From positions 1,798,001 to 1,862,000 of the forward strand of contig NZ_CP007509.1 in NCBI RefSeq assembly GCF_000661915.1: 64,000 nucleotides of DNA, in the 5' to 3' direction. The notes under the pieces were generated by a model, which saw nothing but the letters and a program-made list of their open reading frames with translations, did not search any database and was not told where the DNA came from. Below are positions 16,119 through 24,040 of this stretch, in pieces. Within the stretch, counting starts at the first letter, position 1. Every line of letters starts with the position of its first letter. This stretch comes from Stutzerimonas decontaminans. Lineage in GTDB: Bacteria > Pseudomonadota > Gammaproteobacteria > Pseudomonadales > Pseudomonadaceae. The position numbers and the translations under genes are program-made.

Positions 16119-17618
16119 ATGTTCGAATCAGCTGAGATTGGTCACTCGATCGATAAGGAAACCTATGACGCCGCCGTGCCTGAGCTGCGTGAGGCGCTGT
16201 TGCAGGCACAGTACCGGCTCAAGGCGCAGGCGCAATTCCCCGTCCTGATATTGATCAATGGCATTGAGGGTGCTGGCAAGGGCGAGACCATCAAGCTGCT
16301 CAACGAGTGGATGGACCCGCGGCTGATACGGGTCGACAGTTTCGATGTGCCGAGCGACGAGGAGCTGGCTCGTCCGCTGGCCTGGCGGTTCTGGCGCCGC
16401 TTGCCGCCGAAGGGGCATACCGGGATTTTTTTCGGTAACTGGTACAGCAAGATGCTCGAGGATCGTGTGCACGGGCGCATCAAGGATGCCGAGCTGAAGC
16501 TGGCCACGGCGCGGGCACAGCGTCTGGAGCGGATGCTCTGCGACGAGGGCACGCTGATCTTCAAGTTCTGGTTTCACCTGTCCAAGGAGCGGATGAACGC
16601 CAGACTTGATTCGCTGAAGAACGATCCGCTGCACAGCTGGCGCATCAGTGCGCTGGATTGGCAGCAGTCCAAGACTTACGACAAGTTCGTGCACCACGGC
16701 GAGAAGATTCTGCGCCTCAGCAGTCGGGATTTTGCGCCCTGGTACGTGATCGAGGGTGCCGATGAGCGCTATCGCAGTCTCACCGTCGGGCGCATTCTGC
16801 TGGAGGGTTTGCAGGCTGCGCTTGCGGCAGTGGAGCAGCCGGGGCCGGTGACATCCCAACCTCATTCGGCTCCGTTGCAGATAGATCTGGATCACCTGAG
16901 TTTGCTGGATAGCTTGGATATGGGCCAGAAGCTCGGAAAGGAGGACTACCAACAGCAGCTCGTTGCGGAGCAGGCGCGGCTGTCGCAGCTGTTGCGCGAT
17001 CCTCGACTGCGCAAGCGTGGCGTGCTGGCCTTGTTCGAAGGCCATGATGCGGCTGGCAAGGGCAGTGCAATCCGCCGTGTCACTGGCGCACTCGACCCGC
17101 GGATGTACCGGACCGTACAGATCGCCGCGCCCTCCGACGAGGAGCGTGCCCAGCCGTGGCTCTGGCGTTTCTGGCGCAATGTGCCGGAGCGCGGCAAATT
17201 CACCATCTTCGATCGTTCCTGGTATGGCCGCGTGCTGGTTGAGCGGGTGGAAGGCTTCTGCACACCGGACGAATGGCTGCGCGCCTATGCGGAGATCAAT
17301 GATTTCGAGGAGCAGCTGGTCGACGCGGACGTGGTGCTGGTCAAGTTCTGGCTGACCATCGACAAGAAAACGCAGCTCAAGCGCTTCAAGGAGCGCGAGG
17401 AAACCCCGTTCAAGCGCTTTAAGATCACCGAGGAGGACTGGCGCAACCGCGAGCGCTGGGACGACTACGGGCATGCCGTAGCCGATATGGTCGACCGCAC
17501 CAGTACCGAAATCGCACCCTGGACATTGGTGGAAGCCAATGACAAGCGCTTCGCCAGGGTCAAGGTGTTGCGCACGTTGAATGAGGCGTTGGAAGCGGCG
17601 ATCGACAAGGGGCGTTAA
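16119..17618 (+). CDS. pap: Polyphosphate:AMP phosphotransferase (double PPK2 domain)
   Basis: A 499-residue enzyme that phosphorylates AMP to ADP using polyphosphate. The ATG at 16119 is chosen over an upstream GTG at 16068 because GGAG lies at 16109-16112 and the N-terminus then reads MFESAEIGHSIDKE, like the Pseudomonas enzyme as I remember it. Two PPK2 domains are fused. The first has the Walker A GIEGAGKGE (48-56) and the second GHDAAGKGS (about 308-316). The second keeps DRSWYGR with Asp365, whereas the first reads GNWYSKM at the equivalent place, so the N-terminal domain appears to lack the Walker B aspartate and is probably structural. The thiolase gene downstream is a typical Pseudomonas neighbour. 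Confidence 0.92.
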   Translation: MFESAEIGHSIDKETYDAAVPELREALLQAQYRLKAQAQFPVLILINGIEGAGKGETIKLLNEWMDPRLIRVDSFDVPSDEELARPLAWRFWRRLPPKGHTGIFFGNWYSKMLEDRVHGRIKDAELKLATARAQRLERMLCDEGTLIFKFWFHLSKERMNARLDSLKNDPLHSWRISALDWQQSKTYDKFVHHGEKILRLSSRDFAPWYVIEGADERYRSLTVGRILLEGLQAALAAVEQPGPVTSQPHSAPLQIDLDHLSLLDSLDMGQKLGKEDYQQQLVAEQARLSQLLRDPRLRKRGVLALFEGHDAAGKGSAIRRVTGALDPRMYRTVQIAAPSDEERAQPWLWRFWRNVPERGKFTIFDRSWYGRVLVERVEGFCTPDEWLRAYAEINDFEEQLVDADVVLVKFWLTIDKKTQLKRFKEREETPFKRFKITEEDWRNRERWDDYGHAVADMVDRTSTEIAPWTLVEANDKRFARVKVLRTLNEALEAAIDKGR

Positions 17619-18087
17619 CCGGCGGAGGCTTGCCAGGCGGTGACGTCTAGGGTCGCCGGTGAGGTTTGGCCGTGGAGCGGCTGGGCGCGCGTGCGGTGAA
17701 CGCCGCTTCCACGCCATGTCGGCTCTTCAGTGGCTGCGGTTTCGGTATCTGTAGCCACAGCGTCCTCAATGCGGCGGGCGCTTTCGCAGTCGACGAACAG
17801 CGACCGGCGCGCCACGCGTCTATGGCGGACGTCTCCGCGAGCCGATCTTTAACGAGATCGCCGGCCAGGAGTTTGCTCGCACTCATATGCTGCTATTAAC
17901 CCCCTGCCGAAGAGCGCTTCTGGCTGAGGACGCGATGGCCGTGCATATCCATGCTGAATGTTCGTCGCCAGTCTGGAGAGGCCGCAACTATGCTCCGGTC
18001 ACCGTCCACCCCGCGGTCGTGGAACAATGCGTGCGCGTAGCGCCGTCACAACATCCCCGCGATCGCTCCTAGTCTCCGAGGTATGTC
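17619..18087. other. Unassigned 469-bp intergenic region
   Basis: No supported gene lies between pap and the thiolase. A minus-strand ORF at 17647-17886 (79 codons, beginning MSASKLLAGDLVKDRLAE) has a plausible soluble N-terminus but loses normal composition after residue 50 and lacks a good ribosome site. It could be the remnant of a small gene. No REP core or strong terminator was found. Confidence 0.4.
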
Positions 18088-19272
18088 ATGCGTGAAGTAG
18101 TGATCGTCGATAGCGTGCGGACCGGCCTGGCCAAGTCCTTCCGCGGCAAGTTCAACATGACCCGTCCCGACGACATGGCAGCGCATTGCGTCGATGCGCT
18201 GCTGTCGCGTAACGATCTCGACCCCGCGCTGGTCGAAGATTGCATCGTCGGTGCTGGCTCCAATGAGGGAGCGCAGGGCTACAACATCGGCCGCAACGTC
18301 GCCGTGCTGTCGCGTCTGGGCATCGGCTGTGCCGGCATGACGCTCAATCGTTATTGCTCGTCGGGCTTGCAGGCCATCGCCGTCGCGGCCAACCAGATTG
18401 CCTCCGGTTGCAGCGACATCATCGTCGCCGGCGGGGTGGAGTCGATCACCCTGACGCTCAAGAGCCGCAATACCGATCACCTGTTCAATCCGATCATCCA
18501 GGAACGTGTGCCGGGCATTTACCACACCATGGGGCAGACCGCCGAACTGGTAGCGCGCCGCTACAACGTCACCCGCGAGCAGCAGGATCTCTACTCGCTG
18601 CAGAGCCAACAGCGCACCGCACGCGCGCAGGCCGAGGGGCTGTTCAGCGACGAGATCGTGCCGATGAACGTTCAGTACTTCACCGAAGACAAGAACACCG
18701 GCGAGCGCACCCTGCATCAGGGCGTGGTCGAGGGCGACGATTGCAACCGCCCGGACACCACGCTGGAAAGCTTGGCGGGGCTCAAGCCCGTGTTCGCTGA
18801 AGACGGCTCGGTTACCGCCGGTAATGCCTCGCAGCTGTCCGATGGCGCATCCATGACGCTGGTGATGAGCCTGGATAAAGCTATCGAGCTAGGCCTCAAG
18901 CCGCGCGCGTTCTTCCGTGGTTTCACTGTGGCAGGCTGCGAGCCGGAGGAGATGGGTATCGGGCCGGTATACGCGGTGCCGCGTCTGCTCAAAGCCAAGG
19001 GGCTTCAGGTTGGCGATATCGACCTGTGGGAGCTTAACGAGGCCTTCGCATCGCAGTGCCTGTACTGCCGCGACACCCTGGGCATCGACAACGAGAAGTA
19101 CAACGTCAATGGTGGTTCGATCTCGATTGGTCACCCGTTCGGCATGACCGGCTCGCGTACGGCAGGGCATATCGTCCGTGAACTGCAGCGGCGCAACCTG
19201 CGTTATGGCGTGGTGACCATGTGCGTCGGTGGGGGTATGGGCGCTGCTGGGCTGTTCGAAGCGGTCCGTTGA
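18088..19272 (+). CDS. Acetyl-CoA C-acyltransferase (thiolase)
   Basis: A 394-residue thiolase. The nucleophilic Cys90 is in NRYCSSGLQAIA, the GHP motif contains His349 in SIGHPFGMTGSR, and the second catalytic Cys379 is in MCVGGGMGAAG. These residues support a catalytically complete enzyme that cleaves 3-ketoacyl-CoA in beta-oxidation or runs the reverse condensation. No hydratase/dehydrogenase partner (fadB) is adjacent, so this is not the fadBA operon copy and its chain-length preference is unknown. It is followed by a hairpin and REP elements. Confidence 0.92.
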   Translation: MREVVIVDSVRTGLAKSFRGKFNMTRPDDMAAHCVDALLSRNDLDPALVEDCIVGAGSNEGAQGYNIGRNVAVLSRLGIGCAGMTLNRYCSSGLQAIAVAANQIASGCSDIIVAGGVESITLTLKSRNTDHLFNPIIQERVPGIYHTMGQTAELVARRYNVTREQQDLYSLQSQQRTARAQAEGLFSDEIVPMNVQYFTEDKNTGERTLHQGVVEGDDCNRPDTTLESLAGLKPVFAEDGSVTAGNASQLSDGASMTLVMSLDKAIELGLKPRAFFRGFTVAGCEPEEMGIGPVYAVPRLLKAKGLQVGDIDLWELNEAFASQCLYCRDTLGIDNEKYNVNGGSISIGHPFGMTGSRTAGHIVRELQRRNLRYGVVTMCVGGGMGAAGLFEAVR

Positions 19273-19311
19273 GCTGCATTGGATCGGTAATTCAAGCGTA
19301 ACGCCGTCTGT

Positions 19312-19329
19312 GGTGGGCTAAAACCCACC
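19312..19329 (+). terminator. Hairpin after the thiolase gene
   Basis: GGTGGG (19312-19317) pairs perfectly with CCCACC (19324-19329) around a six-base CTAAAA loop, 40 bp after the thiolase stop. There is no T-run, so it may be a REP-type hairpin and not an intrinsic terminator. Confidence 0.4.
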
Positions 19330-19380
19330 CCGCGTGGGTGCCCGCCTTAGGGCTTCGCGAGTTTTAAGCGCTAAAAGCTT

Positions 19381-19449
19381 CGCCCCAGGGTCGGGCCTCC
19401 CACAAGCAGACCATGCACACCGCTCTGTAGGAGGCGCGCCCTCGCGGCG
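19381..19449. repeat. Inverted REP pair (one arm decayed)
   Basis: A degenerate forward arm (19381-19403, CGCCCCAGGGTCGGGCCTCC then CAC) faces an intact inverted core GAGGCGCGCCCTCGCGGCG at 19431-19449. This is the last REP group seen before the exopolysaccharide locus. Confidence 0.75.
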
Positions 19450-19523
19450 AATGGAGGTTGCAAGCCTCCCTAGAAGGGTGTGTTTCCTGCAGAAGTAGGG
19501 CGTATTTATTGGCTGAAACGCAA

Positions 19524-19559
19524 AAGCCGCAGAGCAATCAATGATTGACTCTGCGGCTT
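19524..19559. terminator. Bidirectional rho-independent terminator
   Basis: An 11-bp perfect stem, AAGCCGCAGAG (19524-19534) with CTCTGCGGCTT (19549-19559), encloses a 14-base loop that is itself self-complementary (TCAAT-G-ATTGA). A T-run follows on the plus side (TGTTTTT, 19561-19567) and an A-run precedes it (T-run on minus). It sits 39 bp past the wza stop and should end the EPS transcript. Confidence 0.88.
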
Positions 19560-19597
19560 CTGTTTTTCCTGACCGTCAGCCGGTCAGCCGATACGGT

Positions 19598-20710
19598 TTA
19601 GCGGTTGATGTTGTATTCCGCAGCGGCGCCGATGCCGATAACGTTAGCCGATGGCAGCAGCTGGCTGATGAAGCGGTTCCAGCGGGTGATGTTGGCGGGA
19701 CCCACGAACACCACGTCCTGCGGCTGCAGGGGGAAGTGCTTGGCCAGGGCGAATGCGGTCGGGGATTTGGCGTTCAGCTGGAAAACTTTGGCCGGTTCGG
19801 TGGCCATGTTTTCCGCACCGCGGATTACGTACAGCGCTTCACCATCGGCGGTCTCCTGGCGAATGCCGCCAGCGGTACCGACTGCGTCCATCAGGTTCAT
19901 GCTGGTGGCCTTGAAGGACAGGGCTTGCGGCAGGTTCACTTCGCCTAGAACGTAGATCTTGCGCTGGTCGTTATACGGCAGGTGCAGCTGGTCGCCATCT
20001 TTCAGGTAGACCTGGTGCAGCCACGAATCCGGACGGTTCAGCGAGTCGACGTCGAGCATGTACTCACGACCGTCACGCTTCAGGGTCAGACCAGTTAGAT
20101 CTGCCGTTTCGGTGTCCACGCCCGCCTGGCCGATGGCCTGGGTGATGGTCATCGGTGCGGTGGTGACCGGTACTTCGCCAGCGGTGTTGAACGCACCGGA
20201 AACGATGATGCGCTGGCTGCCGAAGCGCAGGATGGACACGTCTACCTGCGGGCTGTCGATGTAGTTGGTCAAGCGACGGGCAATCTGGGAGCGAAGCTCT
20301 TCGATGGTCTTACCGGCTGCTTCGACATTGCCGATGTACGGGTAGAAGAGGGTGCCATCAGGGCGTACCAGGCGACCGTTGGCATCCAGCTGCTGTTGCG
20401 GGCCGGACGGCGCGGTCAACTCGGGGTGGTCCCACACGGTGATATAGAGCAGGTCGTTGGCGCCGATGCGGTAAGCGCTGGGCTTGTAGCTCAGTAGTTC
20501 CTGCTTGCTCGAGGTGCCCATGTCGGAAGCCAGTTCTCCCTTGAGCATCTCAGGGGTGATGCGGATCAGCTGTACCGTGCCGTGTTCGGCTTCGGCACCC
20601 TCCTTGAACTCGTCGGGATCGAGGTACTGGCCTGGGGCGAAAGCGCAACCCTGCAGTGCCAGAGCGGAAGTAAAAGCAAGAGCGATAAATGGTTTCATGG
20701 GTTTGTTCAT
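19598..20710 (-). CDS. wza: Outer-membrane polysaccharide export lipoprotein, Wza
   Basis: A 370-residue Wza-type translocon subunit. It begins with a lipoprotein signal ending in the lipobox LALQGC (Cys at about residue 22). The polysaccharide export domain follows (YRIGANDLLYITVWDHPEL, about residues 81-99), then two SLBB domains with KIYVLGEVNLPQALSF near residue 250. It forms the octameric outer-membrane exit pore for EPS. The ATG at 20710 lacks a normally spaced ribosome site; instead its ATGA overlaps the stop of a 35-codon mini-ORF. It is the last gene of the locus and is separated from the next upstream gene by 437 bp. Confidence 0.93.
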   Translation of the reverse strand: MNKPMKPFIALAFTSALALQGCAFAPGQYLDPDEFKEGAEAEHGTVQLIRITPEMLKGELASDMGTSSKQELLSYKPSAYRIGANDLLYITVWDHPELTAPSGPQQQLDANGRLVRPDGTLFYPYIGNVEAAGKTIEELRSQIARRLTNYIDSPQVDVSILRFGSQRIIVSGAFNTAGEVPVTTAPMTITQAIGQAGVDTETADLTGLTLKRDGREYMLDVDSLNRPDSWLHQVYLKDGDQLHLPYNDQRKIYVLGEVNLPQALSFKATSMNLMDAVGTAGGIRQETADGEALYVIRGAENMATEPAKVFQLNAKSPTAFALAKHFPLQPQDVVFVGPANITRWNRFISQLLPSANVIGIGAAAEYNINR

Positions 20711-20814
20711 CCTTGACGGAGTGGTTGTTGTTCAAAGAGTGAGACGGCTTGATTCACTTTTCTGCTTGAGGCGCTTGAGTACTCTTTTCGCCTTTCCAAG
20801 AGGACCGGAGTCAT
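20707..20814 (-). CDS. Leader mini-ORF B, 35 codons, coupled to wza
   Basis: An ATG at 20814 opens a 35-codon frame (MTPVLLERRKEYSSASSRKV...) ending in TGA at 20709-20707. The stop overlaps the wza start as ATGA, the usual arrangement for translational coupling. Its own ATG overlaps the stop of mini-ORF A (TGATG). The product is basic and hydrophilic with no recognisable domain. I read it as a possible regulatory leader; whether it is translated is unknown. Confidence 0.4.
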   Translation of the reverse strand: MTPVLLERRKEYSSASSRKVNQAVSLFEQQPLRQG

Positions 20815-20855
20815 CACTCCACACTCCTCAGCGACCAGATTGGATCGGTAGCCAA
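20814..20855 (-). CDS. Leader mini-ORF A, 13 codons (or 22 from an upstream ATG)
   Basis: On the minus strand a strong AAGGAG (20868-20863) lies 7 nt before a TTG at 20855 that opens 13 codons, ending in TGA at 20816-20814. An in-frame ATG at 20882 would lengthen it to 22 codons, but its GGAG touches the start codon, so the TTG is better spaced. Its stop overlaps the start of mini-ORF B. Confidence 0.35.
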   Translation of the reverse strand: MATDPIWSLRSVE

Positions 20856-21147
20856 AGTTTCTCTCCTTCCTGAATTGTTCATCTCCAGCAGCTCTAGATT
20901 CAGCTACGTAGACGCGTTGTATTTCCCTCCTGGTTGCAAAGTCAGCGGCTGTTTGGTTTGGGCAGGTTTAATTCCAAAGTTCTTCACATACGGCTGCTGC
21001 ATTACCAACAAGGCGGGATGGCGCTGATGTTTAGTTAGATGTTGAATTGCCATCCTGTGACGCTCACACAGAAGGGATAGACCGTCTCGGTTTCACTGGG
21101 TTCACCGTCGTTCAGTGCAATTGCAGCCAATTTTTCGATCATTGGGA
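20856..21147 (-). promoter_or_regulatory. Promoter/leader region of wza
   Basis: The rest of the 437-bp gap between the WecG-family gene and wza holds no ORF of note. It has purine-rich minus-strand stretches, including AGGAGGG at 20931-20925 without a canonical start codon at proper distance. The length of the gap suggests that wza has its own promoter. I could not identify a convincing -35/-10 pair, sigma-54 site or ops/JUMPstart element. Confidence 0.4.
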
Positions 21148-21915
21148 TTAGCTGTCCTGTTTTGCCGGCTTAGCTTTCTGCACGCGGTAGTTTTTTTCCC
21201 GCATGAATGCTGGAACTATGAACATCGCGTCATGGGCGTAGCGCTTAACCAGGCGTTTGGGCTCGGACATCATCCGGTGCAGCCATTCGAGTTTGCAGTT
21301 CTGCATCCACACCGGGGCGCGTTTAATACTGCCGGTGGCGAATGAAATGGATGCGCCGATACAAAAGCCCATGCCGGTTCGTTCATGGCTTTCGATGGAA
21401 CTGGCGAGAATTTCCTGGCGTGGCGCACCAACGGCATAAAGCACTAGCTCGGACGGGTTATCCCGAACGAACTGCAACGCCCGCTGAACTTCGTCCGGAC
21501 GATTGATGAAACCCATCGGAGGGTTGTGGTGATAGAGCGTAATGCCGGGGTAGAGCCTGCGCAGTTTTGCGCATTCTTCTTCGGTTGCTCCGATCAGGAC
21601 GATGCGCAGGCGCTCGCGATCGGCCCACTGCAGCAGGTCGACGGTCAGGTCGCTGCCAGGAATCACCTCTTCGATCTGCACGCCGAGACGCTGCAGAAGC
21701 GGTTGCAGGATTCGGCTGTCGCACAGACGCAGGCGCGCCTTGGCATAGGCTTCACGCAGCGCAGGGTTGTCCTGTAGCTGTGCGAGGTGATCGACATTGG
21801 GTGTCACCACGAACGAGTAGGGCTGCTTGACCCCCTCGCGAATGCAGTTCAGCAACGTCGCTTTGCTGCCGGTGTAGAAATTCACACCGAACGCGTGGTT
21901 AGTCTCGTTAGACAC
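21148..21915 (-). CDS. WecG/TagA/CpsF-family glycosyltransferase (GT26)
   Basis: A 255-residue GT26 enzyme. Family features include VTPNVDHLAQLQDNPALREA (about residues 38-57), DLTVDLLQWADRERLRIVLIG and the C-terminal signature VGAPRQE, followed by GASISFATGSIKRAPVWMQ. Members transfer a sugar to a lipid-linked acceptor near the membrane; GumM of xanthan and WecG of ECA belong here. In this locus it may add a sugar directly to the WcaJ product. It overlaps the GT2 gene by 8 bp. Confidence 0.9.
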   Translation of the reverse strand: MSNETNHAFGVNFYTGSKATLLNCIREGVKQPYSFVVTPNVDHLAQLQDNPALREAYAKARLRLCDSRILQPLLQRLGVQIEEVIPGSDLTVDLLQWADRERLRIVLIGATEEECAKLRRLYPGITLYHHNPPMGFINRPDEVQRALQFVRDNPSELVLYAVGAPRQEILASSIESHERTGMGFCIGASISFATGSIKRAPVWMQNCKLEWLHRMMSEPKRLVKRYAHDAMFIVPAFMREKNYRVQKAKPAKQDS

Positions 21916-22783
21916 TCATCGTTACTCCCTTGAAAGCGCCTTTGATGCCGGACCAGGCGAGGCTAGGGTGGTTGAACTCCTTGATGACGGTGATCGCCGA
22001 CAGGAAACAGGCCGACGCGAAGGCGAAGCCCTGGCCGTAGAAGCGCTTGTTGAAACGAGTCGCCGCGCGGTTGCGGTAGTAGTGATAGAAGGCCGAGCGA
22101 CCGCCGGAGCTGAGCGAGCCGTAGTGAAACAGGCGGCTACTGGGCACGACGCGGATCGAAACGCCTTTCTTCTTTGCCTGGAACTGCCAGTCGACCTCTT
22201 CGGAGTACATGAAGTACGCCTCATCCATCAGGCCGATGCGCTCGACCAGCTTGGCCGAAAACGCCAGGCTGCAGCCCATCAGGTAATCGGGCTGCTCACT
22301 GTTCTGCGCCATTGCCTCGAGGGTCTGGTCCTTGCCCAGCAGCTTGGCCTTGCCCAGCAGCGGGTAGAGCTTGCCGCCGCCGTAGCATTCCAGGCGGCCC
22401 GTATCAGCGCTGAGGATGACCGAGCCGACGAACTGACGGTCGTTCTCTTTCAACGCATCAAGCAGCGGGGTGAAAGCGTCGCTGTCGACATAGGTGTCGT
22501 TGTTGACGATCCAGAAGTTGGTTACCGGCAGGTTGTCCAGGGCCCAGCGCAGTCCGTAGTTGTTACCGCCGGCGTAGCCGTTGTTCTCGGGGTTGGCGAG
22601 TAGCGTCACGTTGTGGCGTGGCTGAGCTTCCAGCCACTGGTTGAATGCCACGACGGAGCCGTCCTGGGAGTCGTTGTCGATGACCACCACGTGGTCGAGA
22701 GCCGGGCAATGAGCGAGCAGGCTCTCAACGCAACTGATGGTTTCAGTAGCTGCCTTGTAGTTGAGGATAAGCGCGACGTTCAT
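21908..22783 (-). CDS. Glycosyltransferase family 2
   Basis: A 291-residue GT-A transferase. The first strand is MNVALILNYKAATETISCVESL. The nucleotide-binding VVIDNDSQDGS (about residues 34-44) and the metal-binding FWIVNNDTYVD region (about 90-100) are typical of rhamnosyl/galactosyl-type GT2 enzymes such as WbbL. No membrane segment precedes the catalytic domain. It overlaps the upstream polymerase gene by 41 bp and the downstream GT26 by 8 bp, so translation is likely coupled. The transferred sugar is unknown. Confidence 0.9.
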   Translation of the reverse strand: MNVALILNYKAATETISCVESLLAHCPALDHVVVIDNDSQDGSVVAFNQWLEAQPRHNVTLLANPENNGYAGGNNYGLRWALDNLPVTNFWIVNNDTYVDSDAFTPLLDALKENDRQFVGSVILSADTGRLECYGGGKLYPLLGKAKLLGKDQTLEAMAQNSEQPDYLMGCSLAFSAKLVERIGLMDEAYFMYSEEVDWQFQAKKKGVSIRVVPSSRLFHYGSLSSGGRSAFYHYYRNRAATRFNKRFYGQGFAFASACFLSAITVIKEFNHPSLAWSGIKGAFKGVTMSV

Positions 22784-23996
22784 GGATGGGTTCCTGGCTG
22801 CGAAGGTGGCGGGCCCTGAGGGCGTGAATGACGAAAAGCATCGTGATGACTGGCTGGCCGTACTCGAACAGTCCGTTGAGTGGCCAGATCGCGAAGAACG
22901 CCAGCATCGTCGAGTAGATGAAGGTCATGTCGGTGGTGATGTTCTTCGCGATGCGGTGGTAGACGAACAGCGTCATCGGGATGACGAAGAACGTGAGGAA
23001 GCCGAAGCGGAACAGCGTGCCAAAGACGCCGACATCGGACAGGAAGAAGTGCTCACCGAAATAGGGGATGAAGCCGTCCTGCCACATCAGCGACAACGAT
23101 CCGCTGGGTAACCAGTTGACCTGATCGAGATGGGCGAAGATCGACGAAATGGTGTGCGTCCGTACGCCATCCTCGACGCCTTCCAGCGTGCTGTCGTAGA
23201 ACTCGGTATTCAGGCCGAGGATCTCCAGCAGGCTCGGGAAGAAGTAGAACGGCGACAGCAGAATCGACAGCGAAGCGGCCCAGATGACCGCCTTGGCGCG
23301 AAGGCAAAAGAGTGTGAATAGCAGGCACAGCACGATCAGCTGACGGGTCTGAGTAGCGAATACCAGGGTCAGCAGCAGCAGGGCGGCAATCACCATATAA
23401 AGGGTCTTGCTACGAGCCGCACCGTTGATCGGAGAGATTCCTTTCGACCAGATCTGGATGCAGTAGAAATAGCCGAAACAGATCAGGTAAGGCCCGATGG
23501 ACGAGCGGTCCGGGCGGTCATCTGAGCGCACTTCAGCGCGCATATCCGGGATCAAGCCGAACTTGAAGCACCACGAGAAGAACGCTGCGATCAGTGCCGC
23601 ATACAGCAGGCCGCGTTCGAACTGCAGTGTGCTGACGCGCTTGCCGAGGAACAGCAGCGGTGCGAAGCCCAGGCAGAACAGGACGCGGCGCTCTTCGATG
23701 AGCCCGAACACCACCGGCTGCCCATAGGTGTAATAGGCGAAAATTGCCGGAAAAATCAGGAACACCACTGCGCTATACAGGCAGTAGTACATGAGGATGC
23801 GAAATTCACGCGGCGCGTTTTCTGCCGAAGCCAGCAGTAGCAGCACGGTGAACACGATGCTGATCGCCAGGTACAGCTCGTTCAGCCCCTTGATGCCATA
23901 GGGGTTGTGCGGGCTGTCGCCGAACACTGAAAAGTGCAGTATCAGTGCCAGGATCAGCAGCGGAAAAAAGAAGAAGCGTGAACTGAAATTCGTCAT
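22743..23996 (-). CDS. EPS polymerase, Wzy/O-antigen ligase-like
   Basis: A 417-residue polytopic protein with about ten membrane segments and a long periplasmic-type loop (roughly residues 255-330, around TEFYDSTLEGVEDGVRTHTI). This fits Wzy polymerases. The ATG at 23996 is preferred over the adjacent in-frame TTG at 23999. It lies between the FrhB-like gene and the two glycosyltransferases. It is the only Wzy candidate in this locus, and the presence of wzx, wzc and wza makes a Wzy-dependent pathway the natural reading. Confidence 0.8.
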   Translation of the reverse strand: MTNFSSRFFFFPLLILALILHFSVFGDSPHNPYGIKGLNELYLAISIVFTVLLLLASAENAPREFRILMYYCLYSAVVFLIFPAIFAYYTYGQPVVFGLIEERRVLFCLGFAPLLFLGKRVSTLQFERGLLYAALIAAFFSWCFKFGLIPDMRAEVRSDDRPDRSSIGPYLICFGYFYCIQIWSKGISPINGAARSKTLYMVIAALLLLTLVFATQTRQLIVLCLLFTLFCLRAKAVIWAASLSILLSPFYFFPSLLEILGLNTEFYDSTLEGVEDGVRTHTISSIFAHLDQVNWLPSGSLSLMWQDGFIPYFGEHFFLSDVGVFGTLFRFGFLTFFVIPMTLFVYHRIAKNITTDMTFIYSTMLAFFAIWPLNGLFEYGQPVITMLFVIHALRARHLRSQEPIHERRAYPQLQGSY

Positions 23997-24040
23997 CAAC
24001 CTGAGTCCTTAGGTATTGGTTCCTTGAGCGCCACAGCGTT

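Noticed and set aside
16128..17717. A 529-codon minus-strand ORF opposite pap
   Set aside because: It mirrors pap, whose two PPK2 domains are unmistakable.
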